Shown piece after piece: positions 32,801-43,658 of a DNA stretch of 64,000 nucleotides. The notes below the pieces were generated by a model. The model ran no database searches. It had not been told where the DNA came from and saw only the letters and a list, made by a program, of their open reading frames with translations. How positions within the stretch are numbered: position 1 is the stretch's first letter; the number at the start of each line of letters is the position of its first letter. The stretch is from Pseudomonas benzenivorans (GTDB lineage Bacteria > Pseudomonadota > Gammaproteobacteria > Pseudomonadales > Pseudomonadaceae): the NCBI RefSeq assembly GCF_900100495.1, contig NZ_FNCT01000019.1, forward strand, positions 1-64,000. Reading direction: 5' to 3'. Both the position numbers and the translations under genes were made by a program.

Positions 32801-34302
32801 CGGGCACCTCCCGGCAGCAGGATCTGCCGGTACGGCTGCAGCTCCTGCAACTGGCTGACGGTCGCCTCGACGTACTCCAGCAGCGGCGCGGCCATGCCGA
32901 CCAGCAGCGGGCTGAGCGCCAGCAAGCCGACGCACGCCAGCAGCCGGCCATGGTCCAGTTCGGCACTGTCCAGCTGGCTCTGGCCGACCCGCCAGAACAG
33001 CATGCTGCCGGCGCGGCTGAGCGCAATCAGGGTGGCCAGGCCGCCCACCAGCAGCACCGGCCACAGCAGCAGCGCCTGCAGCCCCGGCTCGACAGCGCGC
33101 AGCAGCAGCAGCTTGCCGATGAACCCGGAGAGCGGCGGCAGCCCGGCCACGGCAATCGCGCCGATGAAGAACAGCCCGCCGAGCAGGTAGGGATTCTGCA
33201 GCTCCGGCCCCTGCACCAGCTCGGCGCTTTTCACCCCGCGCTGGCGGGCGATCAGATCGGCCAGGAGGAACAGGCCGGCACAGATCCAGGTGCTGTGGAT
33301 CAGGTAGAACAACGCCGCCGCCAAGGCCGGCGGCGTGCCCAGGGCGATACCGGCGAGCAGGGTACCGACCGAGACCAGCATCAGGTAGGCCAGCAACCTC
33401 TGCAGGCTGCTCGCCGCCAGCGCACCGATCGCGCCGCAGCCGATGGTCAGCAGCGCCAGCGGCCAGAGCCAGTCCTCGGCCATATTGGCCAGGCTGCCGG
33501 CATCCTCGCCGAAGATCAGCGTGTACACCCGCAGGATCGAATACAGGCCGATCTTGGTCATGATGGCGAACAGCGCGGCCACCGGCGCCGAGGCCGAGGC
33601 ATAGGCCTTGGGCAGCCAGAAATACAGCGGCAGGAACGCCGCCTTCAGGCCGAACACCACCAGCAACAACAGGCCGGCGGCGCCCAGCAGCGGTGCCTGG
33701 TCGGCATCGGCTGCCGCCACCCGCAGCGCCAGGTCGGCCATGTTCAGGGTGCCGGTGATGCCGTACAGCACGCCGACTGCCAGCAGGAAGAATGCCGAGC
33801 CGACCAGGTTGAGCACCACATAGTGCAGCCCGGCGCGCACCCGCGCGGGTCCGCCGCCATGCAGCAGCAGCGAGTAGGAGGCGATCAGCAGGATCTCGAA
33901 GAACACGAACAGGTTGAACAGGTCGCCGGTGAGAAAGGCGCCGTTGATGCCCATCAACTGGAACTGGAACAGCGCGTGGAAGCTGCGCCCGCGCTGGTCA
34001 TCGCCGCGCACCGCGTAGAGCAGGGCGAAGAACGCCAGCACCGCGGTGACCACCAGCATCAGTGCGCTCAGGCGATCGAGCAGCAGGATGATGCCGAACG
34101 GCGGCTGCCAGTCGCCCAGCGCGTAGACCTGCAGCACGCCCTGGTCGGCCTGCGCCATCAGCCAGAAGCTCAGCGGCAGCAGCAGCGCCGTCGCCGCCAG
34201 CGACACGGCGCGCGTGGCCCGCAGGCTCAGCCGGGCAGCGCAGAGCAACAGGCAGCCGGCGAACATCGGCAGCAGCACCGGCAGGATCAACCCATGATTC
34301 AT
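32797..34302 (-). CDS. shaD: Cation/proton antiporter subunit D (501 aa)
   Basis: Proton-pumping-type subunit related to complex I NuoM/NuoN, about 14 helices. Visible signatures: FFEILLIASYSLLLHGGG (conserved Glu), FGLKAAFLPLYFWLPKAYAS with the conserved Lys, and IMTKIGLYSILRV. It overlaps shaC by four bases upstream and shaE by four downstream. It forms the ion channel with subunit A. Confidence 0.93.
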   Translation of the reverse strand: MNHGLILPVLLPMFAGCLLLCAARLSLRATRAVSLAATALLLPLSFWLMAQADQGVLQVYALGDWQPPFGIILLLDRLSALMLVVTAVLAFFALLYAVRGDDQRGRSFHALFQFQLMGINGAFLTGDLFNLFVFFEILLIASYSLLLHGGGPARVRAGLHYVVLNLVGSAFFLLAVGVLYGITGTLNMADLALRVAAADADQAPLLGAAGLLLLVVFGLKAAFLPLYFWLPKAYASASAPVAALFAIMTKIGLYSILRVYTLIFGEDAGSLANMAEDWLWPLALLTIGCGAIGALAASSLQRLLAYLMLVSVGTLLAGIALGTPPALAAALFYLIHSTWICAGLFLLADLIARQRGVKSAELVQGPELQNPYLLGGLFFIGAIAVAGLPPLSGFIGKLLLLRAVEPGLQALLLWPVLLVGGLATLIALSRAGSMLFWRVGQSQLDSAELDHGRLLACVGLLALSPLLVGMAAPLLEYVEATVSQLQELQPYRQILLPGGAR

Positions 34303-34628
34303 CGCGCGGACTCCCGGCCATCGACGTGGTCGGTGTGCATCTCGCCGACGCTGCGCAGCGCCAACACCACCACGAAGGCGGTCATGGCGAAACCGATGAC
34401 GATGGCGGTGAGCACCAGCGCCTGCGGCAGCGGGTCAGCGTAGCCGTCGCTCTGGCCGATCACCGTGGCCACGCCGGTTTGCAGGCGGCCCATGGCGAAC
34501 AGGAACAGGTTGACCGCGTAGGAGATCAGCGTCAGGCCCATCACCACCGGGAAGGTGCGCCCGCGCAGCAGCAGGTAAACGCCACTGCCGCTGAGAATGC
34601 CGAGGGCCACGGCAAACAATGCTTCCAT
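34299..34628 (-). CDS. shaC: Cation/proton antiporter subunit C (109 aa)
   Basis: NuoK-like three-helix subunit: GSGVYLLLRGRTFPVVMGLT and DPLPQALVLTAIVIGFAMTA are conserved. It follows the A/B gene by a single base and overlaps shaD. Intact, standard length. Confidence 0.93.
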   Translation of the reverse strand: MEALFAVALGILSGSGVYLLLRGRTFPVVMGLTLISYAVNLFLFAMGRLQTGVATVIGQSDGYADPLPQALVLTAIVIGFAMTAFVVVLALRSVGEMHTDHVDGRESAR

Positions 34629-34629
34629 C

Positions 34630-37422
<2,793 letters not shown>

Positions 37423-37807
37423 ATAACACAACCTCTTCTGCAAGCCCGCCGACTGCATCGTGGCCAACGGTAAGCGTCCAAACTGCATGCCAGGCGTAAA
37501 ACGGCGATTTACCCTCTACCCCGGCCAGCGCACCTTCTTATAGAACCGGTCCATGCCTGCTGCATGGGCCCGAGAGGCCAATGCGCACCCGGGCACGCAC
37601 GGCCCTCGAGCGCTGCAACGAGGCTCGACTGCACCGCCAGAGACCCGCTAAGTCTTTGGCGGCGCAGCAATATTTGCCGATTATCCATACCTATCGGGAC
37701 AACGTCATGAATAGAAGTATTACTAAAAGCTCTAGATCGGCGTGTCCATGACTCTAGCTGGCGGCCGGCCACAGCGCCTGAACGCCCCGCGGCACCGAAT
37801 GACGCGC
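37423..37807. other. Gap upstream of the antiporter operon
   Basis: No gene is visible. It should contain the promoter of the antiporter operon. The 37680-37740 part is A/T-rich. A stem-loop CCGCCAGAGAC/GTCTTTGGCGG lies at 37634-37662 without a T-tract. Confidence 0.4.
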
Positions 37808-37842
37808 ACAAAAAAGCCGGATCGGCTGTCGCCGATCCGGCT
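37808..37842 (-). terminator. Rho-independent terminator of slyB
   Basis: A perfect 12-bp stem AGCCGGATCGGC with a 4-base loop, followed on the minus strand by a run of T (A's at 37808-37815 on the plus strand), 10 bases after the slyB stop. Confidence 0.85.
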
Positions 37843-37851
37843 GCTGATTGG

Positions 37852-38316
37852 TCAGTGACTGACGCGGCTGGTGCCGTTGACCGTCATGATCCGCACCCGC
37901 TCGCCTACCCGGAAGATCTGATTCTCTTCGACTTCCTGCACATAGGCGCGCATCGTGCCGTCGTCCTCGCGCACGGTGATTTCCACGCCCTGGGTACGGG
38001 TGAGCCCCTCTTCGGCCGCGGCGCCAAGCAAGCCACCCGCCACCGCGCCGATCACCGCTGCCACGGCGCTCCCGCGCCCGTCGCCGACACCGCTGCCGGC
38101 GACACCGCCGACTACTGCGCCGGCACCGGCGCCGATCGGGGTCTTGGTGCCCTCGATCTTCACCGGGCGCAACGACTCGATGGTGCCCATGCGCACGGTC
38201 TGCACGCTACGCGCCTCGTCGCGCGTGTAGCTATCACCGGTCAGACTGGACGTACAACCACCGAGCATCAATGCCAATGCCGCAAAACCGGCAACCACAG
38301 CAACAGGCTTACGCAT
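37852..38316 (-). CDS. slyB: SlyB-like outer-membrane lipoprotein (154 aa)
   Basis: Lipoprotein signal ending in LMLGGC (Cys 21). The Gly-rich glycine-zipper region GAGAGAVVGGVAGSGVGDGR to GAVAGGLLGAAAEE is the SlyB/Rickettsia 17 kDa antigen motif, which inserts in or spans the outer membrane. The C-terminal beta domain (VREDDGTMRAYVQEVEENQI) is also family-like. In other bacteria SlyB is controlled by PhoP/Mg2+ and helps stabilise the outer membrane. A strong terminator follows. Confidence 0.88.
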   Translation of the reverse strand: MRKPVAVVAGFAALALMLGGCTSSLTGDSYTRDEARSVQTVRMGTIESLRPVKIEGTKTPIGAGAGAVVGGVAGSGVGDGRGSAVAAVIGAVAGGLLGAAAEEGLTRTQGVEITVREDDGTMRAYVQEVEENQIFRVGERVRIMTVNGTSRVSH

Positions 38317-38465
38317 GAGAGCAACCTCCTTTTACTAATACTATGCATTAGAGCGCGCAAAGCGGGCGGCTGTCATCCTGCCGCTGGAAAAACCTTGTGC
38401 GGCAAGCTGCCCGCTTCAGCCGGCAACGGCTATCGGTTAGGCTGCGCCACAGGAGGATATGCCCC

Positions 38466-38702
38466 TTGGACTATTTCATCATCGCCAGCCTGACCCTCGC
38501 CGGTCTGTACTTCCACTGGTGGCTGTACCTGCGCATCAAACGCTGGGCCGACCGCGACCTGGCGCTGTCGATGGCCAGGGCGGACGCCGGGAAGAAGGAC
38601 TACATGCTCAGGCGCCTCGCCGAAGCCCAGGCCGCCAAGGTCAAACGCCGCGACCTGCACGCCTGGCTGGAGCGCGCGGCGGCGGACTACCGCGCGCCCT
38701 GA
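38466..38702 (+). CDS. Small membrane-anchored protein (78 aa), TTG start
   Basis: One N-terminal transmembrane helix (FIIASLTLAGLYFHWWLYL) followed by a basic helical tail (RIKRWADRDLALSMARADAG). AGGAGG lies nine bases before TTG 38466, and no in-frame ATG fits; the nearby ATG 38459 is in another frame. As far as I recall it is conserved in pseudomonads, function unknown. Its 3' end overlaps the end of the glycerate kinase relic on the other strand. Confidence 0.6.
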   Translation: MDYFIIASLTLAGLYFHWWLYLRIKRWADRDLALSMARADAGKKDYMLRRLAEAQAAKVKRRDLHAWLERAAADYRAP

Positions 38703-38984
38703 GCCATCTGCCAGACCCGCGCCAGAGCAGCTGCGCGCGCCTGCAATTCCAGCGCGGCGCCGGCACGGGCCTGCTCCAGGCTGAGCGGCTGAACGCCGCG
38801 CCGATCCCCTCGGCATACAGCCGTCGATAATCCTCCGCCAGGCTGCCGGCCAGGGCGATCGCCGGCACAGCGGCTGCCAGCGCCAGGCGCGCCACGCCGA
38901 CCGGGGTCTTGCCGTGCAGGCTCTGCGCAGCCAAATGCTCCTCGCCGCTGATCACCCGATCGGCGCCGCGCAGCGCCTCGTGCT
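38688..38984 (-). pseudogene. Frameshifted 3' remnant of a glycerate kinase gene
   Basis: The minus strand encodes DRVISGEEHLAAQSLHGKTP and PAIALAGSLAEDYRRLYAEG, the C-terminal signatures of glycerate kinase, up to AAFS. There a one-base frame change is needed to continue LSLEQARAGAALELQARAAA and the ending RVWQMAQGAR, which also fits the family. The N-terminal ~300 residues are missing. The gene is dead; its surviving part sits between the small membrane protein and pdxH. Confidence 0.8.
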
Positions 38985-39157
38985 AAAGCGGATTACCGCA
39001 GCACTGTAGCCAGTGAGCCCGGCGTTTGCCGAGATGACGGGCGGTTGCAGGCGAGCGCGGGACGCAGCGCCCATAAGGGACGGCGAGGTCGAGCGGGACG
39101 TGGAAGGCGGGCCGGCCACGGAGCGAAGGCTGTTCGCCCGGGGCGTCTCGCCGCGCG

Positions 39158-39805
39158 TCAGGGCGCCAGCCGCTCGCGGCTCCAGACGCCGCCCTGCAGG
39201 CGGTAGTTGAGGCGGTCGTGCAACCGGCTGGCGCGCCCCTGCCAGAACTCGATGCGCTCGGCCAGCAGGCGGTAACCGCCCCAATGCGGCGGGCAGTGCG
39301 GCGCCCGATCGAGGAAGCGCTGCTCGACTTGCGCCAGCAAGCCTTCCAACTCGGCGCGGTCCTTGATCACCTGGCTCTGGGGTGAAGCCCAGGCGCCCAG
39401 GCGGCTGCCCAGCGGGCGCACCTGGAAATAGGCATCGGACTCGGCCGCGGTGACCCGCTCGATCCGGCCTTCGATGCGCACCTGACGCTCCAGGCTCGGC
39501 CAGAAGAATGTCATCGCCGCATAGGGTCTGTCCGCCAGTTCCTGGCCCTTGGCACTGTCGTAGTTGCTGAAGAAGGTGAAGCCACGTGCGTCCAGCCCCT
39601 TGAGCAGCAGCACCCGGCAATGCGGGCGGCCCGCGGCGTCGACGGTGGCCAGGGTCATGACATTGGGTTCGACCGGAGGCTGTTCGGTCTTCACCGCATC
39701 GGCGAACCACTGCTCGAACAGGGGAAACGGCACGAGCGGCGCATGCGCCTCGTTCAAACCGTCACGGGTGTAGTCGCGGCGCATATCGGCCAGGGTCTGG
39801 GTCAT
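39158..39805 (-). CDS. pdxH: Pyridoxamine 5'-phosphate oxidase (215 aa)
   Basis: FMN-dependent oxidase giving pyridoxal 5'-phosphate, the last step of vitamin B6 synthesis and salvage. Family blocks in order: DMRRDYTRDGLNEAHAPLVP, PHCRVLLLKGLDARGFTFFSN, SAKGQELADRPYAAMTFFWP, RPLGSRLGAWASPQSQVI and the C-terminal VWSRERLAP, with the conserved RLHDRLNY near the end. Length is normal. Single-gene unit. Confidence 0.95.
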   Translation of the reverse strand: MTQTLADMRRDYTRDGLNEAHAPLVPFPLFEQWFADAVKTEQPPVEPNVMTLATVDAAGRPHCRVLLLKGLDARGFTFFSNYDSAKGQELADRPYAAMTFFWPSLERQVRIEGRIERVTAAESDAYFQVRPLGSRLGAWASPQSQVIKDRAELEGLLAQVEQRFLDRAPHCPPHWGGYRLLAERIEFWQGRASRLHDRLNYRLQGGVWSRERLAP

Positions 39806-39852
39806 GGCAAATCCCTCTAGAACGAAGACCGCCTAGCTTAACCGGGCCTCCC

Positions 39853-40491
39853 TTACTTGGCTTGATCTGAGGCAACTATCTGCTTGGCCACCACCTGCTC
39901 GGCCGGCGCCGGCTGGCTGTACTTGGCGAGCAGTGCGCGCATGGTCTGCTGCGGGGTCAGGACGATTTCCACACGACGGTTGAGGGCGCGGCCCTTCACG
40001 CTGTCGTTGGCCGCACGCGGCATGTCCGAGCCCATGCCCTTGACCATCAGGCGGTCCTGCTTCAGGCCGCTGAGACGGAAGATCGCGGTGAACGCCCGCG
40101 CCCGCTCATGGCTCAGTTCGCGGTTGAGCGCAGCGGCGCCGCTGCTGTCGGCGTGGCCCAGCACCAGCACGGCGATGCTCTTGTCGCCCTCCACCAGCTT
40201 GGCGACGCGGCTGATCGGCCCGAGCGTCACCGGCAACAGCATGTGCGGACGATCCGGGTTGAAGGTGCCCTGCACTGGCGCGGTCACCACCAGCACGTTG
40301 TCCCGACGTTCCAGCTCGAAATGACTGTCCTTGATCGCCTCCCGCAGGCGCGGCTCGTAATCGTCCAGCCAGGCTTGAGTGATTACCGGATCCAGCTTGG
40401 CGACAGGCTCGGGCTTCTTGCTCTTTTCGGCGCCAGCGCAACCGGCGATCAACAGGCACAGGGCGAGCGCAAGTTTCTTGTTAGCAAACAT
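39853..40491 (-). CDS. OmpA-family lipoprotein (212 aa)
   Basis: Lipobox LLIAGC (Cys about 17), a spacer of ~70 residues, and an OmpA-like peptidoglycan-binding domain (residues ~90-190) with VLGHADSSGAAALNRELSHERARAF, GSDMPRAANDSVKGRALNRRVEIV. It should anchor the outer membrane to peptidoglycan. ATG 40491 gives the complete signal peptide (MFANKKLALALCLLI); the frame is open further upstream. It lies 47 bases upstream of pdxH on the same strand. Confidence 0.82.
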   Translation of the reverse strand: MFANKKLALALCLLIAGCAGAEKSKKPEPVAKLDPVITQAWLDDYEPRLREAIKDSHFELERRDNVLVVTAPVQGTFNPDRPHMLLPVTLGPISRVAKLVEGDKSIAVLVLGHADSSGAAALNRELSHERARAFTAIFRLSGLKQDRLMVKGMGSDMPRAANDSVKGRALNRRVEIVLTPQQTMRALLAKYSQPAPAEQVVAKQIVASDQAK

Positions 40492-40718
40492 CGGATATCC
40501 ATACACGAGACAGTCGGAAGAAACGGCCAAAGGCCAGCACTAATGGCTGGAACATAGCCTGGTTGCGCTGGGAGTTTAGCCGAGCCGCTGCTAAACAATC
40601 AGCCAACACGCGCGCAAGTTCATGCCCAAGCGGCTCGATTAAGACGAACGGTCCAGGAGCCAACGACTGCAGCGTGTTCCTGGCTGGCGCGGCCGGCACC
40701 TGCCGCAGCCCCCGTGCA

Positions 40719-43418
40719 TCACCGGCGGCCAGCCACCCGCCGCGCGATGACCCGACGCCGCCAGGCCTTGCGCAGTTCCTCCACGAGCAACAGGGCCGCG
40801 GCGAACGGCACCACCCACAGCCAATCCGCAGGCGACACCGGCGCGGTGCCAAAGAAGGCGTTGCCCAGCGGCGTATAGGCGATCAGCCCGATGGAGCCGA
40901 ACTCCACCAGCACGCCCAGCAGGATCAGCGGGTTGCCGAACAGCCCGGTGTCGCGCAGCGAGCGGGTCGGACTGCGGCAGATGAATACATTGACCACTTG
41001 CAGCAGCACTATGCAGCCCAGGCTGGCGGTGGTGGCGTACAGATAGAGCGGGTTGGCGGCATCCAGCACCTGGCCGTAGCGCCAGCCGCCCTGGTGCAGG
41101 AGCAGCAGGAAGATGCTCATCAGCGCCAGCGCTTCCAGCAGGCCGAGCACCAAGTAGGCGCGCACCGCCACCCGCCAGTCCAGCAGCCGTTGCTGCGGCG
41201 GCCGCGGCGGGCGGCGCATCAGCCCGGGCTCGGGGCGCTCCACGCCCAGGCCGAGGGCGGTCAGCGAATCGCTGCCCATGTCCACGGCGAGCATCTGGAT
41301 GGGGGTCAGGGCCAAGGGGATGCGGAACAGCGCGAAGGCCAGGTAGGGCACCAGTTCGGGGACGTTGTGGGCGAGGATGTAGGTGAGGAACTTGCGGATG
41401 TTGTCGAACACCGCGCGGCCCTCCTCGATGCCGCTGACGATGCTGGCGAAGTTGTCGTCCAGCAGCACCAGATCGGCGGTTTCCTTCGCCACATCCGTGC
41501 CGCTGAGCCCCATGGCGATGCCGATGTGGGCACTCTTCAGGGCCGGGGCGTCGTTCACCCCGTCGCCGGTCACCGCGACGATCTGCCCCTTGCGCTTGAG
41601 CGCCTCGACGATGCGCATCTTCTGCTCGGCGCTGACCCGGGCGAACTGGATTTCCGGCTCGTCCAGGGCCAGTTGCAGTTGGGTGTCGGACAGCCGGCGC
41701 AGCTCCTCGCCGCTGATCACCCGCGCCCGCGGCGAACGCACCAGACCTATCTCGCGGGCGATGGCCAGGGCGGTACGCGGATGGTCGCCGGTGACCATGA
41801 TCACCTTGATCCCGGCCTGCCGGCAGGTCTCGATGGCCGCCGGCACCTCCGGCCGCGGCGGATCCTCCAGGCCCAGCAGCCCGGCGAAGACCAGCTCCCG
41901 CTCCGCCTCGGCGGCCTGCTCGCCGGCGGCGAGCGGCCGGTAAGCCAGGGCCAGCACCCGCAGCCCCGATGCAGCCATCGCCTCCTGGGCCCGGCGCACC
42001 GCGCTGCGCCGGGATGCCGAGAACGGCGCCTCGCCGGCCTCGCTCTGGCACCGCGTGCACAGCCGCAGCAGCGTCTCGGGCGCCCCCTTGCAATACAGGA
42101 CCGGGCCGTCCGCCGTGGCATAGACGGTAGTCTGGCGCATGCGCGCGGTATCGAAGGGCAGCTCGTCGATCCGCGCCCAGGCCGGCGGCTCGCCCAGGGC
42201 GGCCCGGGACAGATCGAGCAGGGCGACCTCCATGGGGTCGCCGAGCCAGGCCCGGGCGCCGCCCTCGCGGGTCTCGGTGAGGTCATGGCACAGGCCGGCG
42301 ATGAGGAACAGCGTGCGGCAGTCGCGGCCGCGGCCCACCGCCTCTTCGGCAGCAACAGGATGGCCGCCGGCCCCCGCCAGCACGGACCTGACCCGCATGC
42401 GGTTCTGCGTGAGGGTGCCGGTCTTGTCGGTGCAGATCACCGTGGCCGAGCCGAGCGCCTCGACCGCCGGCAGGTGGCGGATCAGCACGTTGCGCCTGGC
42501 CATGCGCTGGGTGGCCAGGACCAGCGCCAGCGTCAGGGTCGGCAGCAGGCCTTCGGGCACCATGGCGACGATGATGCCGATGGCGAAGATGAAGTCCTGG
42601 CGGAGGGGGAAGCCGATCAGCCAACCGACGACGAAGAAGCTCAGGCCGATGCTCAAGCCGAGGATGACGATCAGCCGGCTGAGATGGGCGATCTCCCGGC
42701 GCAGCGGCGAAACCACCTCGCCGCGGGTCTGGGTCAACTGGGCGATGCGGTCGAACTCGGTATGCGAACCGGTGGCGAACACCACTGCCCGGCCGCGCCC
42801 GGCAGCCAGCGCGGTGCCGGCCAGCAGCACGTTGCGCCCACGGCTCAGCGCCTGCTCCTGCGAAGGCCTTGCATCGCGTAGCTGCGGCACCGACTCGCCG
42901 GTGACGCTGGCGTTGTTGACCCGCACGCCATAGGCCTCGATGAGCAGGCAATCGGCCGGAACGCTGTCGCCCTGTTCGAGCAGGATCACGTCCCCCGGCA
43001 CCAGCCGGTCGGTGTCCAGTTCCATGCCCTGCCCGTCGCGCAGCACCCGCACCCGGTGCGGCAGTAGCCGCCGCAATGCGGCCAGGGCCCGCTCCACCCG
43101 GAACTCCTGCCAGAACGAGAACAGCCCGCTGATGACGATGACCACGACGATGAAGTAGCCCAGCCGCGCCATGCCCTCCCCCGGCGTGGCCCGCTCGAGC
43201 AGGAAGGCCAGGCCGGCGGCGAGCCACAGCACCACGGCGAAGAAATGGCTGAACTCCTTGAGCAATCTCAGCAGCAGGGGCCTGCGGCGCGCCTCGCGCA
43301 GGCGGTTGGGGCCGTACTCCAGGAGGCGCCGCTGCGCCTCCGCCGCGCCCAGCCCGGCGGGGCCGGTGCGCAGGCTGAGCAAGACCTGGGCGAGCGGCTG
43401 CTGGTGAAGCTCGATCAT
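40719..43418 (-). CDS. P-type cation ATPase, type II (899 aa)
   Basis: Complete P-type ATPase: N-terminal cation_ATPase_N domain, TGES loop (NASVTGESVPQ), phosphorylated Asp331 in CTDKTGTLT, nucleotide domain with YCKGAPE, and hinge GDGVNDAPALKSAHIGIAMG. Helix 4 reads VPEGLLPTLTLAL and helix 6 has the pattern D-x-G-S-D (LAVDMGSDSLTALGLGVE), which resembles type IIC Na+/K+-like pumps more than the N-x-x-T-D of SERCA-type. So an Na+- or K+-like substrate is possible, though Ca2+ is not excluded. It is divergent from the MgtA-like gene. Confidence 0.9.
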   Translation of the reverse strand: MIELHQQPLAQVLLSLRTGPAGLGAAEAQRRLLEYGPNRLREARRRPLLLRLLKEFSHFFAVVLWLAAGLAFLLERATPGEGMARLGYFIVVVIVISGLFSFWQEFRVERALAALRRLLPHRVRVLRDGQGMELDTDRLVPGDVILLEQGDSVPADCLLIEAYGVRVNNASVTGESVPQLRDARPSQEQALSRGRNVLLAGTALAAGRGRAVVFATGSHTEFDRIAQLTQTRGEVVSPLRREIAHLSRLIVILGLSIGLSFFVVGWLIGFPLRQDFIFAIGIIVAMVPEGLLPTLTLALVLATQRMARRNVLIRHLPAVEALGSATVICTDKTGTLTQNRMRVRSVLAGAGGHPVAAEEAVGRGRDCRTLFLIAGLCHDLTETREGGARAWLGDPMEVALLDLSRAALGEPPAWARIDELPFDTARMRQTTVYATADGPVLYCKGAPETLLRLCTRCQSEAGEAPFSASRRSAVRRAQEAMAASGLRVLALAYRPLAAGEQAAEAERELVFAGLLGLEDPPRPEVPAAIETCRQAGIKVIMVTGDHPRTALAIAREIGLVRSPRARVISGEELRRLSDTQLQLALDEPEIQFARVSAEQKMRIVEALKRKGQIVAVTGDGVNDAPALKSAHIGIAMGLSGTDVAKETADLVLLDDNFASIVSGIEEGRAVFDNIRKFLTYILAHNVPELVPYLAFALFRIPLALTPIQMLAVDMGSDSLTALGLGVERPEPGLMRRPPRPPQQRLLDWRVAVRAYLVLGLLEALALMSIFLLLLHQGGWRYGQVLDAANPLYLYATTASLGCIVLLQVVNVFICRSPTRSLRDTGLFGNPLILLGVLVEFGSIGLIAYTPLGNAFFGTAPVSPADWLWVVPFAAALLLVEELRKAWRRRVIARRVAGRR

Positions 43419-43658
43419 TGCGCCTCCCTCGTCCCCGCGCCGCGACCTGCGCTAATCGGCACGCGGTCGCCGGCCAGCCGACCGCTCGTCCAGGTGGACA
43501 AGGCCGAGCCGCGCGCAGAACGCCTTCAGCCTAAGCGGCCACCCGGTGGGAAAGCTTGATGGACATCAACGAGTCGGGAGTCATTCGGCCGGTTAATGGC
43601 CCTGTCGACCTGCCGCAGCCAACGACGGGGAGCGCGCCGTAAGGGGGGAATGCAGCCC

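Noticed and set aside
43419..43658. MgtA leader peptide or Mg2+ riboswitch upstream of the Mg ATPase
   Set aside because: The ~240-base gap has no proline-rich leader ORF or switch-like fold that I can recognise.
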